From NCBI GenBank assembly GCA_004764695.1, contig SMSO01000031.1, forward strand, positions 928,600 to 992,599: a stretch of 64,000 bases of DNA, written 5' to 3'. This stretch comes from Schizochytrium sp. TIO01. Its lineage: Eukaryota > Sar > Bigyra > Thraustochytrida > Thraustochytriidae. The position numbers were made by a program, and so were the translations under genes. Under the pieces are notes generated by a model. The model did no database searches and was not told the origin of the DNA. It saw nothing but the letters and a program-made list of their open reading frames with translations. Below, piece after piece: positions 34,688 to 46,963 of this stretch (positions within the stretch are counted from its first letter, which is position 1; every line of letters starts with the position of its first letter).

Positions 34688-35633
34688 TTAGGCATCGGCA
34701 GCACTGTTATGTTGAATCTGACGGAAAATGTCACCCTCGGAGCGATATAGTTGTTGCCTTTTCACCTCAAAGTTTGATCCTTCCTCGGTATCTTGGGTTG
34801 AAAGACCAGAAGCCCCATTGGTGGCTCCTGCTTTCTCTGAGGCAAGCTCTCTCTCCTGTTGCGCTTTGACAATACCCAATTTGTCACGAAGCTCATCAAT
34901 ATCAACGAAGTCAGGCGGTTTGGTCTTATCTGTCACAGTCCCAATAAGGTTGTGATTTTTGGCCAGGTGCTCGTCATAGACCAGAAACGGCGTATCCGGT
35001 TGATCAATCTTCATGCGGGCATACATGACACCCCGTTCTGCATAGTGCCGAGCAAGCTCATCTTCTTTCCATGAAACCCGGGGCACCTCGTTTTCGTTAC
35101 TGCCCTGATCTGGAGCTTGAGGTGGTCGATGCGGAGTCGGTCCTTTGCTATCAAGAATAAGACGCTCGCGAAGGCCGACGACAGCCCGAGCTAGAAGAAT
35201 ACTGTGGGGAACACGAAGCGCACCTGCCTCATAAACAGCGAGGACGTCTTCATCGGAAGATCCCAACTTATCCATAGCCAAGGCTTTGCGAACGTATCCC
35301 CTCTCCCAAGTTGGCGCAATACGAATGACTTCGTCCGCATCCTCAATAGCTTTTTCAAACTTGTGCAGGCGATAGTAACTTAAAAAAGAAAAACAGGCAT
35401 CGTCAAATCATTTGGAATGGTGGATATGCACGTTAGCAAGTTCGATCGTGTCATAAGATTGGTCAATTCATATAGATCGCAACTTACGCTAAAGACCGAT
35501 TAGAGTGTAATTTTTCATCGTCCGGTGTGTCTGAGAGGGCCCTCGTATAAATCTCAATCGCCGCCTCGAAGTCCTCCTTTGCCAGCGCATCGTTGCCGGC
35601 TTCCTTGGTTGCTGGCGTAGCTGCGTCAGACAT
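34688..35633 (-). CDS. TPR-repeat cochaperone-like protein (one intron)
   Basis: Spliced model: exon 1 35633-35488 and exon 2 35378-34688, giving 278 aa. The intron is 35487-35379, 109 nt, with a perfect GTAAGT donor and a T-rich acceptor ending TTTTTTAAG. Joined exons give a textbook TPR block of the STI1/Hop type. EAGNDALAKEDFEAAIEIYT opens it; the junction reads HSNRSLAYYRLHKFEKAIED, followed by GYVRKALAM. This supports binding of Hsp70/Hsp90-type C-terminal peptides. The C-terminal half (~130-278) is charged and partly disordered, with a VDIDELRDKLG helix, and I do not recognise it. The start is set at the Met opening MSDAATP; the frame extends upstream to another ATG at 35750, but that stretch looks like 5' UTR. 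Confidence 0.85.
35379..35487 (-). other. Spliceosomal intron in the TPR gene
   Basis: The GTAAGT donor follows TTTAGC, and the pyrimidine-rich acceptor ends AAG before TTACTATCGC. Removal restores an uninterrupted TPR across the junction, with Ala encoded by the split codon GC|T. This is the best-supported intron in the window. Confidence 0.9.
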
Positions 35634-36831
35634 GGCGCGATAGGATAAGATTAGAATAGTTTGCCTGATGGATAGCAGACGTCCTTGGAAAACGAGTTTG
35701 AAACAATACGCCGCTCGTAGGGCAGAAGATGAAAGATCGCTGCAGTCCAAACAACTTCTCGTCAGGTTCTGTTTGCTATGAGATCAATTGCACGCCTCGC
35801 GCAATTCTGGGTTTGTTGCCTTGTTCAACTTGGTGTCTAGGGAAAAGAAATTCGTTTCGTCATACACTCTCTACCTACCCATCTCTAGAGGTATCTCCTA
35901 TATCATCGTAATATTAGTTACGGGTAGTAATATAAAGCTGTTTTACTAAATTGTGGGACTAATTGGCTGCAAAGAGTAAACACAAGAAATGCAGCCAATT
36001 AGAGGTCCTACCAAGGTCGCAAACAACAACAGCAGAATATTGAATCAAGGATAAATTCTTGCCAATAGATAGGTTGACTTCTTCTAATTATTTGATTTAT
36101 TAAAAGAGTAGTTGTTATTTGTTATAACAATAGACGGTGTTGATTCGAAAAAATCCACAGACTAGATAAAGAACATGACTTGGCTCCCGACGAAGCTGCA
36201 GAGAATTTGCAACTTTCGACTAATCGTAGCACATGACACTCTTCCCATGTTTGAAATCTATCCCGCATCTTTCATATTCGAATTAGATTTCGGTTCTAAA
36301 GGAGAATGAAAAATAGCATAGAAACCACAAAGAATACACATTTAAAATGGTGAGCCTTGCGATTATTCAATTCTGATGCTATGCGCAGTAAAATAATCAT
36401 CCTGAACGCGATATTATTACAGTTGAACTACTGTGATGTATCTTTCAAGAGGAACAATTTGAAGAGATAACAAAAAATCGGCTAGAAAAGGATTTTATGA
36501 GTGAGAATTAAGATGTGGGGTAAAATATCAAAGTAATGATGTTTTGGGTTTAATAGTCTCAAAGTTTTTCGGAATACGTAGTTTTCTAAACGCAAAAAGT
36601 CTCTGTTGTTTCTTTTTCTGGGGTAGGCGATTTCGAATGGTCAACTTTAACAGCGGAGCTCCTCTTTACAGCATTGCGATTGCCGTTGCTACCGTAAGGG
36701 AATTTGTGCTGAGATGGGTGGTGTCTTCGCAAACCCATGAAAAAAAGGGCCCGAGCCTGGCGAATTGTGGCGACAGCGATACAATGAATTGGTTGAATGA
36801 CACGGGGAAAATACACAGCATGTTATCCTAA
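35634..36831. other. Intergenic, nothing recognised
   Basis: A 1.2-kb spacer between the TPR gene and HMG-CoA reductase, both minus strand. It should contain the TPR promoter and the reductase 3' flank. A TAATTGGCTGCA/TGCAGCCAATTA inverted pair lies at ~35958-36002 (arms ~11-12 bp, ~20-nt spacer). No coding frame with a recognisable family. Confidence 0.55.
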
Positions 36832-38166
36832 TTACTTGCGGTTGAGGGCAAGATGGGCAGAGATGAGGGCGTTAGAGGACAGAGCAGCGTTGAGCGAGAG
36901 CTCACCGGCCATGACGGTTGCCGCGATAATTTGAGAGAGTTTGCGAGCGTTGCCGCCAGGCTCCTCACGGTTAGCGCCGCCTACGCCAAGGATATCGAGG
37001 CACTGACGCTGGGCAGGGAGAGTGGTACCACCACCAACAGTACCGCACTCAATGCTAGGCATGGTGACAGACACGTGGAGGTTCTTACCACCGTCGATGG
37101 GCTCAAGGAGCACCATGCAGTTGCTGGACTCGACGTTCTGTGCAGGGTCCTGGCCAGTGGCAAGGAAGATGGCGGTAACAACGTTGGCAGCGTGGGCGTT
37201 GTTTCCACCAATGGATCCAGCAAGGGCAGATCCAACAAGGTTCTTGGCAATGTTGAGCTGGCAGAGGTCCGAGATGTTGGTCTTGAGCACCTTCTGCACG
37301 ATCTCCTCGGAGAGCACCACTTCGCAGACAACGGACTTACCGCGTCCCTGAGTCCAGTTAAGGGAGCTGGGCTTCTTGTCAGTGCACATGTTGCTTGAGA
37401 GCGAAATGAGCTGTGCCGGGGTGTTCTGCACGAGGTCCTCGACGATGCGGTTCACACCCTTGCCGACCATGTTCATGCCCATAGCATCGCCGGTGGACGC
37501 CTCAAAGCGAAGGTAGCAGTACCTTCCAGCGACGGTCGGGGTCACATTCATGAGCTTTCCAAAGTTGGTAGTAGTTGCGAAGAGGTCCTTGAACTCCTGA
37601 AGGGTCTCGGGCTTGGACACCCACTGTGCGAACTCCACAGCTTGCACACTTGACTTGAATCCGAGAACCGGAGAGCGGGTCATGCCCTCACGAACGACAC
37701 GGGCTTGAGCACCACCTGCTTCGCGAATTGCACGGGCTCCACGGTTAGTGGAAGCCAAGAGAGCACCTTCGGTGGTGGCCATCGGCACATAGTGGGAGTC
37801 GCCGTTCACACAGAGGGGACCAACGACACCGACAGGCAGAGGGAGGAAGCCCACAACGTTCTCGCAGTTGGCGCCCTGAATCTGGTCATAGAATGCAGCG
37901 GCATCAAAGTCAGAGCCGAGCACCGGAAGTCCAGCAGACTCGCCAAGAAGCTTCTTCTTGCGGGTCTGGGCGGCGAGAAGAGCGTCGCCGAGAACAGCCT
38001 CGAGCTTGTGGTGCGGGATGTTGTCAATGTCAGTGTCGCTGGGTCCTCCAGTAGTCTGAGTGGCGGAGGATGCCGAGGAGGACTTGAATCTCCTGGACAT
38101 GGCAGCGGGGCCCTGCTTGCGGGAGGCGGCCTGAGCGAGACGGCGGCTGAGCACGGCTTGGCGCAT
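36832..38166 (-). CDS. HMGCR: HMG-CoA reductase, soluble class I catalytic domain
   Basis: Catalyses NADPH-dependent reduction of HMG-CoA to mevalonate, the committed step to sterols and other isoprenoids. The 444-aa protein is essentially the catalytic domain of eukaryotic (class I) enzymes. ENVVGFLPLPVGVVGPL is intact and the four catalytic residues are visible: Glu133 (MATTEGAL), Lys264 (CTDKKP), Asp340 (GQDPAQN) and His438 (SAHLALNRK). It stops at NRK, so the serine that AMPK phosphorylates just after this point in animal enzymes is absent. No membrane domain precedes it. Instead, residues 1-35 are Arg/Ser/Ala-rich without acids, like a mitochondrial presequence. A branch-point/acceptor-like CACTAAC...TTTCGTAG lies ~35-65 nt upstream (38231-38203), so an upstream exon cannot be excluded. 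Strong C/G-ending codon bias. Confidence 0.95.
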   Translation of the reverse strand: MRQAVLSRRLAQAASRKQGPAAMSRRFKSSSASSATQTTGGPSDTDIDNIPHHKLEAVLGDALLAAQTRKKKLLGESAGLPVLGSDFDAAAFYDQIQGANCENVVGFLPLPVGVVGPLCVNGDSHYVPMATTEGALLASTNRGARAIREAGGAQARVVREGMTRSPVLGFKSSVQAVEFAQWVSKPETLQEFKDLFATTTNFGKLMNVTPTVAGRYCYLRFEASTGDAMGMNMVGKGVNRIVEDLVQNTPAQLISLSSNMCTDKKPSSLNWTQGRGKSVVCEVVLSEEIVQKVLKTNISDLCQLNIAKNLVGSALAGSIGGNNAHAANVVTAIFLATGQDPAQNVESSNCMVLLEPIDGGKNLHVSVTMPSIECGTVGGGTTLPAQRQCLDILGVGGANREEPGGNARKLSQIIAATVMAGELSLNAALSSNALISAHLALNRK

Positions 38167-41100
38167 GTTTGCAGAGACGGTGCTGGCTGGAGGCTTGGGA
38201 AGCTACGAAACGAGACCCGAGGTAGTTAGTGCAGGTCAAGGCTCGCAAGACGCAAGAGCAAGCAGCACCAAAGAGGTGTACGTCGAGGAACACGACCCGA
38301 GTTTGGTTTCTGCTCCCGGGCTCTTTTCACAGAGCACCCTCTCTAGGTGTATAACATACCTACTACGTATTCATCACTGCATTGTCACTTCTCACCGCAT
38401 TACATTACATTACATTCAAGTCATTTCATTCCATCTCTTTAAACTAAACTATTTCTTTTATATAACCTTTCGGCTACTACTACTACTACCACCACTACTC
38501 CTTTCGCCTATCCTTTTAACGATGGTCACAATTGTTCTAGCTACTGTTTTCGCTATCTCCTCATTACCTTCAACCTCTTCTTTCTCTATATTTTATAAAA
38601 TTAATTTTATAAATCAGTATTTACTCTTATAAGGACCGCTATAACCAGAGAGACATATTTCTTTTACTCAGGTTTTAATCAGATACCTCCTAATAATAAA
38701 CAGTATGTGGCCACTAGCACTTGCATGCACTCCGCCCTCTGTAGGACCCACATACCCCATGGTAGGACTGCAAATCACAATGAGATTCTTTCATCATGGG
38801 CTTGCGTAGCTCAAGCAAGCGCACTTGCCAGGCGAGCTGGGAGCGCCCAGAAACAAAGCCCAAGCGTGGCCCAGACATGGCCGCCCTCGAGTCCAGCAGC
38901 CAGCCAGCTCAGGCAGATCAGGCTCCAGGCAAGCGGAGCGGCAGCAGCAGCGGCAGCGGCGGCAGCGCAACGTGTGCAAGCAAGGTCACCGCGGAAAGTG
39001 CAAGACGCGAGCAAAGTTCCCTGTGTTCCCCGATCGCGTCATGGTGAAAATTGATCGCGACAACGCCAAAAGCGAGGATATCCTAGGATACCCACGCTCT
39101 TGAGACTTACTGGGGCGGCAGGTACGTACCTCGTCCGATGCGCCATCGTTTCTTTCAAGTTGGCTTTCAGGAGACACGACTTGCTTGCTTGATTGATTGC
39201 TTGGTTGATTGATTGAGGGCCTAGGTACGCACGGGCAAGCCAATGTCAGCGAAGGGCGAGGGAAGAACACCTGAAGGCCAGAGCCATGAGTCGAAGCGCT
39301 GAAAGCGAAGAAGGCCCGGGCTTGAGAGGTTTTTTGGCTTAGGTGCAAGAAATAAATCAATTGGAAATTTTGGGTGCTCTACCTTAGAGGTGGAAGAAGT
39401 GTGATGTCGTAGGCATTGCTATTGTATATGGTAGGAGTACCAAAGTGGGTGTGGGGTGAATGAAAGCTCTAATGGAGTAAGAGAAACGAGCGGTCGGAGT
39501 CTTTTCTTGGACATTTATTTGCACATTTGAACTATGACATTGTAGAGGCGTTCGAGCTGAGCGACTCTTATATGATGCTGTTTCACTCCCATCTGGTTAT
39601 AGAGGCCTGATAGAGTAGTACAAGTTGATTTGGACCCAAACAGTAGTATCCTGGGAAAGAAATGCTCATAAACGTCGAGAAATGGTCATCTCACGCTGTC
39701 CTTAAATCTCCTACAAATAGCAACGGCGAGAGTAGGTGCAAATGAGGATGGTCCCCGTTATGATAGACGTAGGAACATGTGCCGGAAGGGAGAGGCTCTG
39801 CCAACGTCAACCTGAGACAGCTTAGTTATTCTCATACTCTTGCAGCCGCTTACAAATACGGATCTAGTGTAAGCAACCTATGTTTGGTGAGAGTCATATT
39901 TCACATCTAACGAAAGCAAAGATGGCCAAGGTTGTGAGCAGCATTCAAAGTTAGAAGAGACTCTGACAAGGAAACTCATCTACCGAGAGTGGGCTGAATA
40001 CCACAGTGACACTCAGGTGTTCACGACATCATCGGAACTATAATCAAATCAACAACAATAGCAACTGTGCTCTGCCCGCCAGAGCTGTTAGGCATATACA
40101 GCAACCCAGTCCACAGACACATTTTCAACACCTTTACTTGCATGCATCATATTAAAATACACATGTATTGGTGTGATGGAACCTGAACTAGTAATAACAC
40201 GAGTAGATGTAGAATAGAACTTCTCATGCGGGCAGCGGATAGAATTTTTTTTTCGTCAGGTTCACCAGGCTCTTTGACTTGAGGATTGCACTATAATAAG
40301 CCACGGTTCGGGCTGTAATCGCATAAGTATATTTATCTAATCACAACCTATAGACTTGCTTCAGCTCGTATGAAATTCTCTACAACGTTTGAAGCGAGCA
40401 CTGCCACCATATCTGGGCCACCCGCGATATAAACACCCCGTGGGCTTTTGCTTGCATTCAACCTTGAAAGGACGGTTTTTAAGCTTACCCTATAGGTCCT
40501 CGAAATTGCCGCAGAAAGGACGTTCATATGAGAGGATTAGATTTACAGCTGCAAAGGACAACAAATAGAACAAAGTAGAAACGAGATGAATAAGATAAGA
40601 AAGCCCAACTGTGTTTAACTGTATCCACATCAAACTAAAATTACTTAGATGATAACAATGTCCCAGGAGAGCATTCTTTAGAGTTAAAATTCATAGTATT
40701 AGCCATATAACTGATTTATTTTTTTAAGCTGAACTTTATGAGGTCCAGTAAAAAGTAATCAGTCCCTTTATTATTTGTGTGCTGAAAGACATAAATGCAT
40801 GCTAGCTATTCAAACACATAAATTTGCTATGAAGAGTTGCCGCTCAAATAATAATTCGCAGTAATAGAAATTTAAACTACATCGCAATATACAAATGACT
40901 CATTGACATGGTGTAAGCCAACATTACTATTGAGTGTTTCATATTTATACACTATTTTGGAGAAAACTCCAAAACAAAAGTAGTGGGTATAGCTTGAGGA
41001 GAATGAGGGTGGCAGGTAGATAGATAGATACCGGTTGTACACAAGTTGAAATCTCATTTTTGAGAATCGCAAGTAGCTCAAATTTGGTCTTCAGGAAAAA

Positions 41101-41416
41101 GAAAGAAGGCTAATTAGCCATCCACTTCGCACGAGCAAGAAGTAGATTAAATATACAGAACAGAACAACACAGTGGAAGACAACTTGGGATATGTGGATA
41201 AAAGAGAAGAAAACTTGTAAACAATTTCTAGTGGAACTCTGGGAGAACGGTAGTGCATCCACCGCCCTTAAAAGCGAACTAAGAATGAAAAGTCACACGA
41301 AGAGGATCAGGCACGAGAGAAAAATATCATTGCGAGTGAATAAGAAGAGGGATGCACTACCACACCCACCGCAAAAAAAGATATAATCTTCTTCATGCAG
41401 CCTAGTAGTGATCTCC
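38167..41416. other. Intergenic, 3.2 kb
   Basis: The left part holds the HMG-CoA reductase 5' flank. 38820-39010 is a GC/CAG-rich patch (CCAGCAGCC, GCGGCAGCAGC units) with overlapping Ala-, Arg- or Gln-rich frames. One plus frame (38825-39103) ends with a non-repetitive segment, RAKFPVFPDRVMVKIDRDN, and could be a small protein, but nothing else supports it. A GATT/GGTT tetranucleotide run lies at ~39188-39213. 39.4-41.4 kb is plain AT-leaning sequence with no gene recognised. Confidence 0.5.
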
Positions 41417-42436
41417 TTACTCCGCCTTCTGCTCAACAACACCTGCCGCGGCTGCTGAGGCAAAGCCCCGGAAGGACTTACCCTTGCGGTAGGTTTTGGC
41501 GAAACGGTCGAAAATCGTAAAAAAGTGACCAAAGTTATAGTTGAATGCAGCATGGTGCACGTGGTGATCCTCCGGGACGTTCACGTAGAAATATTTGAGA
41601 ATGTAGTCAAACGGATTTACATACTCTGAATGAATCAGCATAAAGTGCGAGCTGTACACGGTACCAAAAACAATGTAGTCCCAGTTGCTTACATGAAGAA
41701 GCTGAGCGGTGGTGAAAAGAGGAAAAAGGATGAGAGTGACAGTATCTGCAGTAGATCCATCAAAAGCATTGAACAAGTGAGGGTTCACAAAGCGATGATG
41801 CGGCTTGTGTGAAATTTTATAAAAGTCAGGCAGAGCGTGCTCCAGCACGTGAAATGTGTAGGTGAAAAGATCCACCATAAGAAGCTGAAAAAGTACGTTA
41901 GACCACTGCATCGGCTTATCATAATCGTAGTAGCTCTCCGGCATTAGGCGGAACATCCAAGTAATGCACAAGTAGGGCAGCATGAGCAAAAAGGCGCCCG
42001 GGTTGGACAGGTGGTGCTTCACATCAGCCCAGAAGGTACGCTCATACGGCGTCGGCTTAATCTGAATACGCGGGTTAAGCATAGACGGATCCTTAATGAT
42101 CTCTCTGCGAACATACTGGTAAAACACCAGACAAAGCTGTGCGATCATTACAGAGCCAATGCCGCATCCGAGGCCAAAGGCATCAGGCCAGGGAGTGTTG
42201 CGGTAGCGCATTGTTCGCTCCACTACATGGTACAAGCAGTATGCAATAGACACAAGAGAAATGCCTACAGAGATACGCTTTACCTGCTCATTGGGTCCAC
42301 GCTTGTCCATGCCAGCGAGACCTCCGAGGAAAAGGAGAGCGCTGCATCCTGCGAAAACCGCAATAGCCGGAGCCATTTCTGTGGAGGCGTATGCCTCAAG
42401 CAGCTGAGCGCCGCGCGTAAAATTGCTCTCGTTCAT
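41417..42436 (-). CDS. Sterol desaturase / fatty acid hydroxylase superfamily enzyme
   Basis: A 339-aa integral membrane di-iron oxygenase. The three histidine boxes of the family are complete: HVLEH (196-200), HKPHH (210-214) and HHVHH (291-295). Four to five hydrophobic segments precede or separate them (~22-42, ~55-70, ~88-110, ~147-165, ~230-250). Members include sterol C4-methyl oxidase, sterol C5-desaturase and cholesterol 25-hydroxylase, and this sequence alone does not decide among them. Location should be the ER. Nearby HMG-CoA reductase and oxidosqualene cyclase genes favour a sterol substrate (inference). Intronless; the ATG at 42436 begins MNESNFTRG. The C-terminal ~18 residues are an Ala-rich tail with no retrieval motif. 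Confidence 0.85.
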   Translation of the reverse strand: MNESNFTRGAQLLEAYASTEMAPAIAVFAGCSALLFLGGLAGMDKRGPNEQVKRISVGISLVSIAYCLYHVVERTMRYRNTPWPDAFGLGCGIGSVMIAQLCLVFYQYVRREIIKDPSMLNPRIQIKPTPYERTFWADVKHHLSNPGAFLLMLPYLCITWMFRLMPESYYDYDKPMQWSNVLFQLLMVDLFTYTFHVLEHALPDFYKISHKPHHRFVNPHLFNAFDGSTADTVTLILFPLFTTAQLLHVSNWDYIVFGTVYSSHFMLIHSEYVNPFDYILKYFYVNVPEDHHVHHAAFNYNFGHFFTIFDRFAKTYRKGKSFRGFASAAAAGVVEQKAE

Positions 42437-43350
42437 GTTGTTAATGAGGTAGAGAAATTTATCAAAAGATCCCTGCTGTAGATTTGAGCACTCAGAGAAC
42501 AGGCGCTAAAGTTTCAAGGTTGAACAAACAAGATGTCTCTAGGTCCACGGAAGAACTTTTATTAAAGAAGGTCTGCTTTGTGTGTGAATACACTACGATT
42601 GAATTTACACTCCGTCGAGATCCTCGGCAGAATTAAATGATGAGCGAGCCGTCGGTTGATCGGTCTCGTTCTTGTGCAAGCAAAAACCACCTGAATGAAT
42701 GAATGAATGAACCAGATCTCGAGATTGCTTTCTCACCTCACAGCGTCACCGCCGATGTCCACCAGAGACTTTCTAGCCACGTGAGTAGCAGTGTTCGCGG
42801 CGCTGGGCCGTTTCTAGCGACTACGTTCAACACGCTACGCTCGCACCTCAGCGAGCGAGCGAGCTGACGATCCCTCGAGCAATTATCGATATGGCGCACC
42901 GAGCGATTGTTTGCGTGTGTCGGTCGGGGCCTTCGTTCCTCCTTATTAGCACTACTCTTACTCATCATCATCGTCATTACTTCCCATCATCATTTTTTAA
43001 TGAATTAGATTAAACTATATTATTATATAGTACCACACATGTTTTGTTATCACTTTTCCACTTTGTTTGTTTAAACTAAATTAAAAAGAAGAAGAAGAAG
43101 CCTTGCAAATTACATAACAGTAACTTTCAATCTATTCTCCTGCTTACCGCACATCCTCATCACATGAGCTTTAGTTTAGCCATTCTGGCGATAAACGATG
43201 ACTGACTAAAACTGCTTTTGGAATCACTCCTCATGTATAATACACATCTCATCTCTCTCTGCTGCTAGCACACCCTGCTATCCAGCCGTAGCTGCTTTCT
43301 CTCTTTCTCTCTTTCTCTCTCTTTCTTCATTCGGCACTTAACGAAAAATG

Positions 43351-43410
43351 TTTGTTTGTTTGTTTGTTTGTTTGTTTGTTTGTTTGTTTGTTTGTTTGTT
43401 TGTTTGTTTA
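43351..43410. repeat. (TTTG)15 tetranucleotide array
   Basis: Fifteen uninterrupted TTTG units preceded by a CT-rich tract (43294-43326). Confidence 0.97.
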
Positions 43411-46281
43411 CGAAGGGGACTAAACTTATGTGGATGAGCTGAGAAAGAGCGAAGAATGAGAAGGCAAGCAAGAGAGCAGGCCTAGGCGAAAGGGCCGCAG
43501 GCGATGGCCACATGGCAGCGACCCGTGCGTACGGACTCCGTAGAGCTCTAGGCTTTGCAAGCCACTTCCTTCCTGAGCCTGAGTCCCTGACCACCTTCCT
43601 TCCTTATTTGCTCCTTCCTTCGTGATGGGTGCGATGAATTTATTTTAGTCAATTGTTCATCTCATTCCTCGCTGCAGCAGCATAATAAGAGTCGCTATGG
43701 GATGACTAGCCGTCGCACGGTGTTCTATGTCGATACTTACTGCCATATTACCCAATACAGCAAAAATTTTAACTCGATTAAAGATTTGTGCTCTTCAGGC
43801 GTTGGTTTGCACATACAAGTTACGACCCATCGCGCTTCCACAACACTGACCGCTGGTGCCTCAGGCTATTCCTTGCAACTGCCATCGAAACGGCGATGCG
43901 TAATTGGGCGCCAAGATGCCGCTGCGAAGAGCTCAAGGCCCAGCGGACGAGCGGCAAACAACGAGGAAACAGACTATAATCAATGATGGGGATGCAATCG
44001 AAGAGGACCTCCAAATTCTTCAGATTGTGCAACGTTCCACATGTTCCGGCAAGCACTCTGGTCCTTAATAGGACAAAAACGAAAGAAACCATTCGCTGCC
44101 TCCACTCAGTCGAAGAACTGAGGTTACTGCAGACACCCAAAGAGAACTCAGGAAGTCTTTGAGCTTGGAGAGAGGTCTGTGGTGAGAGGATGGGGCTTGG
44201 GTAATCTTAGTTCACCCGATGGCACGACGCTCGAGACGCAGAACTCCAGGCTGGCGGAACCTGGGGGCCAGCGCAAGAGATGGATGACGCCAGAACGTCC
44301 AATATCATTTTCGAGGTCTAAGAACTTGGCTGCGGGCTGAAAAAAGCTAGCCAGCGCCACCAAAGTATGAAAGAAAGGCCCCCGGAGTAAGATTGAGTGT
44401 GCTTGCTGATATATAACTTGAGACTGTGCATGCACGCTTCCCTCTAGGCGGTCTCAGACACCCGATTCGGAGTGGAGCTGCTGCACGCAAATTCATATTT
44501 GTAGGAGGCAGTTCTTCTGGGTAAACTCGTATAGTATCTATTAAAACACCAATCCGCACAATCTCGGTAAAGAACAGAACAAAATAGAACTTGTGGAATA
44601 AGTAGAACTTTAAGAACATATAGAAGTGAACGAAACGATTCACAGAAATACGGAGGAATGAAAGAACGCGGAGAACTCGAGAATTAGGAGGAAAAACGTT
44701 TCTAAAAAGGGTAAAATTGTGGAGAGAGAATAACTTTTAAAATTAAAAAACAAATTAAGAGAAAAGGAGTTGCATGTGAATATGTGGATGGAAAAGGAGT
44801 TCGAGGGCTACGAGTATGTTGGAAGGAATGAATGAATGATTGAATGAATGATGTTCTGAAACAATAACGATCGAGATCCGAAGAAGGGTGGTGCTGAGAG
44901 ATACGGACAAGCCAGCTTTGACCTTACATACCTCAAGAAGATCGCGAAGTTCTCGTTGCTGTGCTCATCTTTACAAACTCCGAACTTGTGTAAATGCATA
45001 TGGCAAAGCACTTTGATTTTAGTAGAAACAGTTAAACATAACAGAAACATAAATTTTGACGAGAGCAAGTTGGACCAAAGTCAGAATGCGAAGATACGAC
45101 ATGTCATCCATTCTCGTGGTCAGAATCTGACACTGCTCTGGATTCAATCTATCGAATAGAAAACCACCTCAGATTATAGATTGTCAAGGAAAAGGAGGAT
45201 TGATTGAGTGCACACTATTTTCATTTGTATCTAATAGTATGATCATATGGCAAACTAATATACTATAGCCTGCATAGATTTATTTTAATTAAAATTTTAC
45301 AATATCGTTCTCGTCACTCATGATTCTCTTTTTATTCACCACGGACGCTCTTTCTCACCTTGGGCTTCCAGGAGCTTAGCCGAGCAATCCTTGCGGAAGA
45401 GTCCTCGCTCCCTCGGCCGCAACAAGCAGGACCTGAGCCACGGTCTATGCTCGCGATCGTGATGACTGGACGAGGGAGCAGATTTTTGCCAGCAAGATAT
45501 AGTGGTTGACGAACGACGAGGTTCGACGATCAATGCTGCCAACTTGCAGAAGAAACAACAAACAAACGATCGAGGAGACAGCCTTAGCTAGCCTTTTGAG
45601 GATATCAGACCTCGTTTCGACAAGCCACAGACTGCTGTGAGCCAGGGCGAAATCTATGAAGCAAACCTGACGATACAGAAGATAACTCCTCAGAAATCAC
45701 AGTAGCGTAGCTTCATGATCTTGGTACATAAGAGCTAGGCACAACGCTCTTGAAGACTATACATTCTAAAGTACTTTACTATAAATTCCAGTTCCCAATC
45801 GATTCCTTTCATAAATATAATACCAGTTTTGCCTGTAATTATGCTTGTACTAAAGGAGGACAGGAAGGCTTACGCGATGAACCTGAAGAAGAAAACCTTG
45901 GGGACTTTATTTGGATCTTTTCTTTTCTTTTCTTCTGCATGTAAAGTATTTCTTCCTGTTCATCTGGGTTCATGATATTTTCACGAAGAATCAGGCATCG
46001 CAATCAGTTGTCTGCATTTCAGGCAGTGTAGGAAGCATATCACCATGAAGGTATTTTAGAGAACTGCAGTAGAAATGAAAACAATCGAAATTCCTACTTG
46101 AGCATTTGTTTCTGTGTTACTTACTCTAATGTGATTATTGCTTTTTCATAAGCAACCGGCGGCCCTAGGATTTCAGAAATGGTACATAATTTCTCAAAAC
46201 TCCAAGTGAACTAAAAGTGGTGATTGGTTCATGAAAAGGCCGCAAGCGACATCTGTATCGAAAATTTTCAACTGTATCATA

Positions 46282-46963
46282 TAGTCTAGAGTAGTTGGGC
46301 ACAATCTGAATGATTGCGAATGCCAAGGGCGACGCAGATGAAAACTAGGCTCAAGACTAGTGTATACGACTTTGAACTACCTAACCGAACACGATGGCGT
46401 TATTTTGTTTGCTGTCACTAGTGCCAATACTTTCATAGCTCAATTATACGACTATGCAGATATTGTAGAGGTTCAATTTCTATGATAGGCATCGTGACTT
46501 TTGAACTGGAAAAAATAGTGCAGCATAGGAAATCTATCTACTTGGAATACACCAATCGCCATCCTGCCAATTATAACACGGACTGCGCATGCTTCACATT
46601 AGGTTACCTGAAGGCTGATATTTAGTCAAGAGTAGTTGGGCACAATCTGAATGATTGCGAATGCCAAGGGCGACGCAGATGAAAACTAGGCTCAAGACTA
46701 GTGTATACGACTTTGAACTACCTAACCGAACACGATGGCGTTATTTTGTTTGCTGTCACTAGTGCCAATACTTTCATAGCTCAATTATACGACTATGCAG
46801 ATATTGTAGAGGTTCAATTTCTATGATAGGCATCGTGACTTTTGAACTGGAAAAAATAGTGCAGCACAGGAAATCTATCTACTTGGAATACACCAATCGC
46901 CATCCTGCCAATTCTAACACGTACTGCGCATGCTTCACATTAGGTTACCTGAAGGCTGATATG
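46282..46963. repeat. 341-bp tandem duplication (two near-identical copies)
   Basis: Copy 1 is ~46282-46622 and copy 2 ~46623-46963. They differ at only a few positions that I can see (for example CAGCATAGG/CAGCACAGG, AATTATAAC/AATTCTAAC, ACACGGAC/ACACGTAC). Each includes GTATACGACTTTGAACTACC and a partial frame around GIVTFELEKIV. No gene family recognised. The copies are so similar that the duplication is recent. Confidence 0.95.

Noticed and set aside
38707-39103. GC-rich overlapping frames with Ala or Arg/Gln runs
   Set aside because: Composition comes from CAG/GGC simple sequence on both strands. One short non-repeat tail is noted in the gap entry but is not enough for a gene.
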